From positions 124,001-188,000 of the forward strand of contig JAENYS010000003.1 in the NCBI GenBank assembly GCA_016841645.1: a DNA stretch of 64,000 nt. The letters run 5' to 3'. Every line of letters starts with the position of its first letter. Position 1 is the stretch's first letter. The position numbers were made by a program, and so were the translations under genes. The notes beneath the pieces were generated by a model, which was not told the DNA's origin, did no database searches, and saw only the letters and a program-made list of their open reading frames with translations. The stretch is from Desulfoscipio geothermicus (GTDB taxonomy: Bacteria; Bacillota; Desulfotomaculia; Desulfotomaculales; Desulfallaceae). This document shows positions 56,303-62,500 of the stretch, one piece after another.

Positions 56303-56324
56303 ATATCGAAAATATTTTCAATAT
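56303..56324. promoter_or_regulatory. 22-bp palindrome, candidate SorC operator
   Basis: ATATCGAAAAT / ATTTTCAATAT, 10 of 11 positions symmetric, no spacer. Located 72 bases ahead of the RuBisCO-like gene and 218 behind the SorC-type regulator. Size and symmetry fit the operator of a dimeric or tetrameric helix-turn-helix regulator. Confidence 0.5.
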
Positions 56325-56395
56325 GGTCTTCTATTTTCCGCCTGTTTACAATTAAGACAGGATACCAAAATTCTAAAGAAATTGGGGGAATAGAC

Positions 56396-57712
56396 ATGTA
56401 TATCGATCCAATCATTTGCCAATTCCCGGAAGCATTGGATGAAGATCGTTTTGTTATTGCGACTTATTATTGTGCAACCAAAGCCAATGCCCACATGATG
56501 AAATTTGCGGCGGCACTTGCGGTTGAACAGACGACCGGAACCTGGCTGAAGGTCCCGGCTGAAACCCCTGCAGTACGTGAGCGTTGTATCGGCCGTGTAG
56601 TCGGGGTTTATGAAACTCCCTCCTATCAGATCGAAATCCCTGCAGATGTAACTGAAAGACATTTCATCATTCGTATTGCTTTCCCCTGGGCTAATTTTGG
56701 ACCCCAGTTTGCCATGATGCTGAGTTCGGCGATTGGCAACATCTCCAGTTCCGGAAAAGTAAAATTGATTGATTTGGAATTCCCCAAGAAATTCCTGGCT
56801 GAATTCCAGGGCCCTAAATTTGGCGTACAGGGCGTAAGGGACCTTTTGGGAGTCCATGATCGCCCCCTGCTTAACAACATGATCAAACCCTGCACCGGTT
56901 TGGATGCAGCTACCACTGCCGAACTGGCTTATGAGTCAGCCAGAGGCGGTGTTGACATTATCAAGGACGATGAGCTCGTAGCTGATGCGCCCCACTGCCG
57001 GCTGCTGGACCGGGTGAAAGCAGTTATGGCGGCTTTACAGCGGGCTGATGAAGAAAAAGGTGAAAAAACCCTTTATGCTTTTAACATCACCGACCGAACC
57101 GACAAACTGAAGGATAATGCCTATCGTGCCATTGAAAATGGAGCTAATTGCTTGATGGTGAATTACTTTACCATCGGTTTGGATGCTTCCCGGATGCTGG
57201 CCGAAGATCCCAATATCAACGTACCGATCCTGGCTCATTCTGATTTTACCGGCGCGGTTTATGAATCTTTCTGGTCAGGCATGGGCGCGAACTTGATTGG
57301 CGCCAAACTGCCGCGTCTGGCAGGCCTGGATATGATCATCGGCCTGACCCCCTACGGAAAATTCCCCATCATGATGGATACTTTTATTGGCATGGGCTAC
57401 CAGATGCTTTCTCCGCTTCATAATATTAAACCGGCTTTCCCCATGCCGGGCGGCGGAACCACCCAGGGTCATGTGGAAGACATTATCAAGAAGTTCGGTA
57501 ATGATGTAATCATTGCAGCCGGCGGGGCAATCCACGGCCATCCCATGGGCCCGGCTTCAGGCGCCAAGGCATTCCGCCAGGCAATCGATGCGGTCTTGGC
57601 CGGTATGAGTCTGGAAGAAGCGGGACGGCAGTATAAAGAACTCGGGTTGGCACTAGAGGCCTGGGGGATTTATTCTGAATCCCAAGGCAGCATTTTTGAT
57701 TTAAAGGGCTAA
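56396..57712 (+). CDS. RuBisCO-like protein (form IV)
   Basis: 438 aa with the RuBisCO large-chain fold. EQTTGTW near 44-50 and SSAIGN near 110 keep the Glu and Asn of the N-domain. NMIKPCTGL has the first active-site Lys but Cys where the second Lys should be. GGVDIIKDDELV keeps the carbamylated Lys, Asp and Glu. AHSDFTGA has His but not the adjacent Arg, the next His motif reads MIIGLT, loop 6 keeps Y-G-K, and AAGGAIHGHP keeps the phosphate Gly-Gly. So it can form the carbamate-metal centre and enolise, but several carboxylation residues are changed: not a CO2-fixing RuBisCO. MtnW enolase or a 3-oxo-acid decarboxylase/isomerase are analogies. First gene of a four-gene operon. Confidence 0.9.
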   Translation: MYIDPIICQFPEALDEDRFVIATYYCATKANAHMMKFAAALAVEQTTGTWLKVPAETPAVRERCIGRVVGVYETPSYQIEIPADVTERHFIIRIAFPWANFGPQFAMMLSSAIGNISSSGKVKLIDLEFPKKFLAEFQGPKFGVQGVRDLLGVHDRPLLNNMIKPCTGLDAATTAELAYESARGGVDIIKDDELVADAPHCRLLDRVKAVMAALQRADEEKGEKTLYAFNITDRTDKLKDNAYRAIENGANCLMVNYFTIGLDASRMLAEDPNINVPILAHSDFTGAVYESFWSGMGANLIGAKLPRLAGLDMIIGLTPYGKFPIMMDTFIGMGYQMLSPLHNIKPAFPMPGGGTTQGHVEDIIKKFGNDVIIAAGGAIHGHPMGPASGAKAFRQAIDAVLAGMSLEEAGRQYKELGLALEAWGIYSESQGSIFDLKG

Positions 57713-57750
57713 GCCCTAATTTAAATATACTAAAGGGGAGGAATATTAAA

Positions 57751-58593
57751 ATGGCTAAACAGTATACTCGCGAGCAGGTATTGGACAGAATCAAAAAAAG
57801 TGTTGATGCAGGCAAGCCGGTTGTTATTGCGGGCGCGGGCACGGGTATATCCGGTAAATTTGCAGAGAAGGGCGGTGCGGACCTCGTAGGTGTATATAAC
57901 TCCGGTCTTTACCGCATGGACGGGAATGGCTCCCTGGCCGGATTAATGCCCTATGGCAATGCCAATCAGATCGTGATTGATCTGGCTCACCGGGTTTTTC
58001 CGCAAATTCAGGAGGCACCCATGATTGCCGGGATCTGCGGCTCCGACCCGACTCGAGAAATGAAACCGTACCTCAAGCACTTGATTGATTTGGGATTCTC
58101 AGCTGTGATGAATTTCCCAACAGTCGGTCTGATTGATGGACGCTTCCGCCAGGAATTGGAAGATACCGGCATGGGTTACGATAAGGAAATTGCTACTCTC
58201 AAGCTGGCAGCAGAGCTGGGCATGTTCACGATTGCCTATGCTTTCAACGAATCAGAAGCGGAAATGGTTGGCAAGGCGGGCATGGACGTCATGATTTGCC
58301 ATATGGGGCTGACCACCGGCGGTGCCATCGGTTCAAAATTCTCGGAAAAAGTTACTCTGGAAGATGCGGCTGCATTAGTTAACCGTATGTCTGCAGCAGC
58401 TCGCAAGTCGAATCCCAATGTTATAATCTTTGCGCATGGCGGGCCTATATCCTCACCGCAGGACACTGCTTATATCTATGAACATACCGATTCGGTAGGA
58501 TTCCTGGGCGCTTCAAGTATTGAACGGATTCCCATTGAAGTACCACTTACAGAAGCAGTCAAAGACTTCAAGAATCAATCCCTGAAAAAATAA
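57751..58593 (+). CDS. TIM-barrel protein, Tm-1 C-terminal/'PEP hydrolase' family (copy A)
   Basis: 280 aa. Y-T-R-E-Q-V-L-D-R-I-K start, GKPVVIAGAGTGISGKFAEK near 22-41, GGADLVGVYNSGLYRM, MPYGNANQIV, PMIAGICGSDP, GFSAVMNFPTVGLIDG, MDVMICHMGLTTGG and IIFAHGGPISSP: the pattern of the TIM-barrel half of plant Tm-1 proteins, also labelled phosphoenolpyruvate hydrolase-like. ATG 57751 after GGGGAGGAATATTAAA. 38 bases behind the RuBisCO-like gene. Clear paralogue of the gene at 59976. Reaction unknown; fold and Gly-rich loops suggest a phosphorylated or carboxylated substrate. Confidence 0.85.
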   Translation: MAKQYTREQVLDRIKKSVDAGKPVVIAGAGTGISGKFAEKGGADLVGVYNSGLYRMDGNGSLAGLMPYGNANQIVIDLAHRVFPQIQEAPMIAGICGSDPTREMKPYLKHLIDLGFSAVMNFPTVGLIDGRFRQELEDTGMGYDKEIATLKLAAELGMFTIAYAFNESEAEMVGKAGMDVMICHMGLTTGGAIGSKFSEKVTLEDAAALVNRMSAAARKSNPNVIIFAHGGPISSPQDTAYIYEHTDSVGFLGASSIERIPIEVPLTEAVKDFKNQSLKK

Positions 58594-58623
58594 AACAGTT
58601 GTAAAGAAAGGGAGGCGGATGCA

Positions 58624-59961
58624 TTGAAGGCGAAAATTCTGGTTGCGGGAATTCTTGATACCAAAGGAGAAGAAATCAAATATATCGCTCAACAGGTGGC
58701 AGCGGCCGGCGCTCAGCCCACCATCCTGGAGCTGAGTGTCGGTAAGGAAGTTGGCTGGGCGGATATTGGATTAAGTGAAATTCTAAAAGGAATAGGCAAA
58801 ACTGCGGAGGATCTTTACAAGGTAGATCGCCATCAAGCTTCCGCCTGGGTTACCGAAGCGGCAATCAAAAATGTTGGCTGCTTGGTAGATCAGGGGGTAG
58901 TAGATGGTATTATTGCGTGCGGCGGATCCATGGGGGCGAGCATAGCAACCGCGGTTATGCAGAGCATGCCGATTGGCATTCCCAAGCTTATGGTCACCAC
59001 CATGACCTCCGGGGATGTCCGGCCTTATGTCGGCACCAAAGACATTTGCATGATGTACCCCATTGCCGAAGCAGGAATAAATTCTTTGACCAAGCGAATC
59101 TTAACCAATGCTGCCGGCGCGATTGTCGGCATGGCTCAATCCCCACCCATAGACACCTCGCAGGATAAACCCATGATTGGCTGCATGATGTTTGGCGTGA
59201 CGACCCCCTGTGTACTAAGAGCTTCAAAAATTATGGAAGATCATGGCTACGAGGTAATGATCAACCACGCGATCGGGTCAGGCGGCCTGTCGATGGAACA
59301 GTTGATTGAGGACGGTTTTATTAAAGGAATTTTAGACATAACTACCCATGAAATCGCTGATGAAATGCTGGGCGGGGTTCTCAGTGCCGGTCCGGACCGG
59401 TTGACCGCTGCCGGGCGTAAAGGAATACCGCAAGTGGTTGCTCCTGGAGGACTGGATTTGATTAACTTTGGCCCCAAAGATACGGTGCCGGAGCACTACA
59501 TGCAGCAAACCCACTTACCGGGGCGTTCCCTGTATGAGCATAATCCGGCGGTAACCTGTGTCGGTATTCTTCCCGATGAAGTCTATAAAATTGCCGAGAA
59601 CATGGCCAAAAAATTAAACGAATCTCAGGGTCCCACGGCCATTTGTGTGCCGATGCGGGGCTGGGGAGCATGTGATCTGAGGACTCCGAATAAAGATCTC
59701 GGATGGGCGGGCCCCGAGGCAGGACCGACCTGGGTCGCTGATCCCGATAAACCGGAATGGTCCTTAAGAAGCCAGCGCTTCATTCAGGGCATGAAAGATT
59801 TTCTGGATTTAAGCAAATCCAATATAGAGTTGATGGTGGTTGACAAGCATATGAATGAGCCGGATTTTGCGGATCTGATGGCCGGTATTCTAAAGGATAT
59901 GCTGGACGGCAATTGGAAAAAGAATTCACGCAGCCATCTGCCCTATGTACAGTCGGTTTAA
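58624..59961 (+). CDS. UPF0261 protein (Tm-1-like ATP-binding N-terminal domain)
   Basis: 445 aa. Starts ILVAGILDTKGEEIKYIAQQ, the UPF0261 signature, followed by ACGGSMGASIATAVM, TTMTSGDVRPYVGTKDICMM, IGCMMFGVTTPCVL and QVVAPGGLDLINFGPKDTVP. In plants this domain is fused to the TIM barrel in Tm-1 and binds ATP. Start is TTG 58624 after AAGGGAGGCGGATGCA. Placed between two TIM-barrel paralogues, suggesting a working complex. An ATP-dependent activation step is plausible but unproven. Confidence 0.88.
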   Translation: MKAKILVAGILDTKGEEIKYIAQQVAAAGAQPTILELSVGKEVGWADIGLSEILKGIGKTAEDLYKVDRHQASAWVTEAAIKNVGCLVDQGVVDGIIACGGSMGASIATAVMQSMPIGIPKLMVTTMTSGDVRPYVGTKDICMMYPIAEAGINSLTKRILTNAAGAIVGMAQSPPIDTSQDKPMIGCMMFGVTTPCVLRASKIMEDHGYEVMINHAIGSGGLSMEQLIEDGFIKGILDITTHEIADEMLGGVLSAGPDRLTAAGRKGIPQVVAPGGLDLINFGPKDTVPEHYMQQTHLPGRSLYEHNPAVTCVGILPDEVYKIAENMAKKLNESQGPTAICVPMRGWGACDLRTPNKDLGWAGPEAGPTWVADPDKPEWSLRSQRFIQGMKDFLDLSKSNIELMVVDKHMNEPDFADLMAGILKDMLDGNWKKNSRSHLPYVQSV

Positions 59962-59975
59962 CCGGGAGGGCAGCG

Positions 59976-60809
59976 ATGACGCAAAAATACTCTCGTGAAC
60001 AAATTTTGGGCAGACTGTACGAACAAAAAGAAGCCGGCCACCCTGTGCTAATGTTCGGTGCGGGAACCGGTTTAACCGCCAAATGCGCTGAAAAGGGCGG
60101 AGCTGATCTTATTGGAGTTTACTCCACCGCCATTTATCGCATGCGCGGTTTGCCTTCCCTGCTGGCCTGGATGCCCTACAGCAATGCCAATGAGCATTTA
60201 CTGAATATGGCCCGGGAGATCCTGCCCGTTGTTAAAAATACGCCCTGCATTGCGGGAATTGGAGCCCATGATCCGGCTTTGGATCTGGATGACTTCTTGG
60301 ATACTGTAATGAAGGCCGGCTTTTCGGGTGTAACCAATGAGCCGTTTGTCGGGCTGTACGGAAAATATTTTGCCGATCAACTGGAGCGTGCTGGATTGGG
60401 TTTTTCCTGTGAAGTTGAATTGATCCGCCGGGCCAGAACCAAGGATATTTTCACGGTGGCCTGGGCTATGTCGCCTGAGGAGGCGCATGCCATGGCCGAG
60501 GCAGGAGCGGATGTTATCGGGGCCATGATTGGGGTAACGACCGGTGGAATGTCGGGAGAGTCTCAAGTCATCTCGCTGGATGAAGCAGTGGCAGATGTTC
60601 AAGCAATGATCGAAGCTGCCGGAAGTGTCAATCCGGAGGTTCTGGTCTTGACTCATGGCGGACCTTTTGCGGATGTTGAAACTGCCCAGTATTCAATTAC
60701 TCATTCCAGTGCGGCAGGCTATGCTTCGGGATCTAGCGGCGAAAGAATTCCGACCGAAGAAGCGGTTGTGGAAGTTACCCGGCAATATAAGTCGATGAAA
60801 TTAGGCTAA
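59976..60809 (+). CDS. TIM-barrel protein, Tm-1 C-terminal family (copy B)
   Basis: 277 aa paralogue of the gene at 57751: Y-S-R-E-Q-I-L-G-R-L, VLMFGAGTGLTAKCAEKGGA, DLIGVYSTAIYRMRGLPS, MPYSNANEHLL, GVTNEPFVGLYGKYF, IGVTTGGMSGESQVISLDEA and LTHGGPFADVE. ATG 59976 after ACCGGGAGGGCAGCG; 14 bases behind the UPF0261 gene. The two copies differ enough to suggest separate substrates or a hetero-oligomer. Last gene of the operon; an IS remnant starts 24 bases later. Confidence 0.85.
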   Translation: MTQKYSREQILGRLYEQKEAGHPVLMFGAGTGLTAKCAEKGGADLIGVYSTAIYRMRGLPSLLAWMPYSNANEHLLNMAREILPVVKNTPCIAGIGAHDPALDLDDFLDTVMKAGFSGVTNEPFVGLYGKYFADQLERAGLGFSCEVELIRRARTKDIFTVAWAMSPEEAHAMAEAGADVIGAMIGVTTGGMSGESQVISLDEAVADVQAMIEAAGSVNPEVLVLTHGGPFADVETAQYSITHSSAAGYASGSSGERIPTEEAVVEVTRQYKSMKLG

Positions 60810-60832
60810 AAGAACACACGGAGACGGTTCGA

Positions 60833-61315
60833 GGCCACTGAAAAAGTCCGATAAAACACAAAAAAGCATACCCCCCATAGTATAATTTAATTCCAACACC
60901 AAATACACGAGGGGGGATGCTTTTTATGTTAGTAGAAACTACCGGTAAACAAGGCAGTTTCTACAACGTATTGTACCAAATGATCCCGGATTATCACATA
61001 CTCAAACGTATAAATTCCGCAATATCAATCAGCTTTGTCAATGAACTGTTAGCGGATGGGTATTGCAGGGATTTTGGCAGTCCCGCTAAAGAGCCGGAGA
61101 TGTTGCTTCGAATCCAGATCTTAAAATACCTATATAACTTGTCTGATGAACACTTGATACACTTGATACAGATCTTTAGAACTAACCTGGCAGAAGAACT
61201 AGAACCTCAGAAAAGAAGAATGGCAGCGTACTGCCTAGTTTCGACTGATCGGTTGGAACAATTATTCAGTTATAAAGCTCACGTCGAGACAGTTGCGTTG
61301 ATAGAGCGGAAGTAG
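60833..61315 (+). mobile_element. Remnant of an IS1182-like element
   Basis: GGCCACTGAAAAAGTCC at 60833-60849 looks like a terminal inverted repeat, and AGCATACCCCCC…GGGGGGATGCT forms a hairpin at the gene start. The ORF at 60917-61315 (132 aa) has the IS1182 transposase N-terminus (ISFVNELLADGYCRDFG, S-P-A-K-E-P-E-M-L-L, ILKYLYNLSDEHLI) but then diverges into QKRRMAAYCLVSTDRLEQLF and ends, where an intact transposase has some 450-500 residues. The catalytic core is absent, so it is inactive. No right-hand repeat was seen. Confidence 0.65.
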
Positions 61316-61333
61316 CTTGATATATAAGGTTTT

Positions 61334-61357
61334 GGGGCTTGCTTCGGCCCCTTTTTT
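61334..61357 (+). terminator. Intrinsic terminator after the IS remnant
   Basis: GGGGC (61334-61338) / GCCCC (61347-61351) with a TTGCTTCG loop, then six T. Follows the stop at 61315 by 18 bases. Confidence 0.7.
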
Positions 61358-61462
61358 ATTTGGGGGTTCATGTTCCCACAAACAAGCTGAAGCAACAAAA
61401 AAACGACCTCCGGGGGTACACTTTTACGCAGAAAGAGTAGGGATTTATGCGAGATTGGCACC

Positions 61463-61500
61463 AAAAAAGCACCTGGGAATTATGAGCCACTCCCAGGTGC
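61463..61500 (-). terminator. Leftward hairpin terminator (ACCTGGGA stem)
   Basis: GCACCTGGGA (61469-61478) pairs perfectly with TCCCAGGTGC (61491-61500). On the minus strand the stem is followed by six U (A-run 61463-61468). The right arm continues into GGTGCCAAT, which also matches ATTGGCACC at 61454-61462, so the A-run looks inserted into an older longer palindrome. It may serve the leftward tetR gene. Confidence 0.6.
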
Positions 61501-61534
61501 CAATGTCGTATAAATCCTTTTGTACTAAACTGCT

Positions 61535-61590
61535 AAAGACGCTTTGTGATTTTGGTGAGATTTTAATCCATAATCACTAGCGTCTTTTTA
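61535..61590 (+). terminator. Rightward hairpin with T-run
   Basis: AAAGACGCT-TTGTGATT (61535-61551) pairs with AATCAC-TAGCGTCTTT (61572-61587), followed by TTTA. No gene ends just upstream, so this is probably the terminator of a lost gene. The 1316-1708 part of this gap otherwise holds only the holin remnant. Confidence 0.5.
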
Positions 61591-61632
61591 TATAGATCCA
61601 AACCTTTATCGAGAGCGGGGGAAAACACTGAG

Positions 61633-61760
61633 AGGGAAATATGGTCTTATTTACAGATGGTTGTTGCTGCGGTGGGTGGGTTTGTTCTTTGGCGGCTACG
61701 ATGGCTTTTTATATGCCCTGATAACCTTCGTGGCTGTGTACATATATGTGTTTTTTTCGA
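61633..61760 (+). pseudogene. Phage holin-like remnant with frameshift
   Basis: The first frame reads R-E-I-W-S-YLQMVVAAVGGFVLW; one base over near 61690 it continues G-G-Y-D-GFLYALITFVAVYIYVF. Together these match the N-terminus of the Clostridia holin/toxin-secretion family ('L-K-x-x-x-A-x-x-G-x-x-x-x-x-x-G-G-W-D-x-x-L-x-A-L-I-x-x-x-x-x-D-Y'). It runs antisense into the end of tetR. Evidence of past phage or defective-prophage sequence. Confidence 0.5.
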
Positions 61761-62326
61761 GCATATTTATTTGTAATTCTATTGGTACAGCTAACCTCAA
61801 TATAATACCTAGCTGTTTCTTCAGGTGTGTATTTCATATTTTTACCAATCCACCAATTTACTGTCTCTGCAAAACTACCTACGAGATGGTTTAACACGAA
61901 ATCAGCAGGGGCATTCGCTTTTATCTCATTTAGATATTTTGAGAACACCTCTGTAAGGTATTCTTTAAAATACCTCATAAAGAGCTCGCCACTTTCGCAG
62001 GATAAAATACCCACAATGTTCTTTTTACTGTCCCTCAAATGATTGAGAAGATGTGTAAGCTTCGCTTCAAGGTCGCTGTTTCCACCCGAAAAGTCATGGG
62101 TCTTTTCTGCTATGAGCTCATCCGAAAATACATGGCTGAAGATGTCGGTACACAATGCTTTCAGTAGCTCGTCCTTTGTTTCAAAATGAGCATAAAAAGT
62201 GCTTCGACCAATGTTCGCTTCATCGATGATTTCCTGCACTGTTATATTCCCATACCGCTTTTGTTCAAGCAATTTGCTGAATGCCTTGAAGATAGCGTCT
62301 CTAGTTTTCTGTTGCCTTCTGTCCAA
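61709..62326 (-). CDS. TetR/AcrR family transcriptional regulator
   Basis: 205 aa. N-terminal helix-turn-helix at about 10-55 (TRDAIFKAFSKLLEQKRY, ITVQEIIDEANIGRSTFYAH), then an all-helical ligand domain. ATG 62326 precedes a divergent promoter region shared with the metal ATPase gene, and a GAACA-ACG-TGTTC palindrome lies in between, so it probably represses the ATPase. The last 18 or so residues (…ARKKHIYVHSHEGYQGI) are encoded antisense to a holin remnant and may be a replaced tail. Metal-sensing by a TetR protein would be unusual; the ligand is unknown. Confidence 0.88.
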   Translation of the reverse strand: MDRRQQKTRDAIFKAFSKLLEQKRYGNITVQEIIDEANIGRSTFYAHFETKDELLKALCTDIFSHVFSDELIAEKTHDFSGGNSDLEAKLTHLLNHLRDSKKNIVGILSCESGELFMRYFKEYLTEVFSKYLNEIKANAPADFVLNHLVGSFAETVNWWIGKNMKYTPEETARYYIEVSCTNRITNKYARKKHIYVHSHEGYQGI

Positions 62327-62390
62327 TACAATTCCCCCTGTACAAATGGAATGATATGTTCAGTAACTTACAGGCTGACCGTTTTGATTA

Positions 62391-62442
62391 TTGAGAATTT
62401 GATTTTAATAGTCATATAATTATATCGAACAACGTGTTCAAT
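62391..62442 (+). promoter_or_regulatory. Promoter and TetR-type operator of the P-type ATPase gene
   Basis: TTGAGA (62391-62396), 18-bp spacer, TATAAT (62415-62420). Directly downstream, ATCGAACA-ACG-TGTTCAAT (62424-62442) is an inverted repeat with perfect inner arms GAACA/TGTTC and 7 of 8 overall. It covers the expected transcription start, the normal place for a repressor operator. The tetR gene starts 98 bases to the left. Confidence 0.65.
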
Positions 62443-62500
62443 AGCAAACCAATTGTATCATTGTTTAAGTGGCAATGCAACAGGATAGGAGGATTTTTAT

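Noticed and set aside
56396-57712. True CO2-fixing RuBisCO
   Set aside because: Several residues needed for carboxylation are replaced, and no phosphoribulokinase is nearby.
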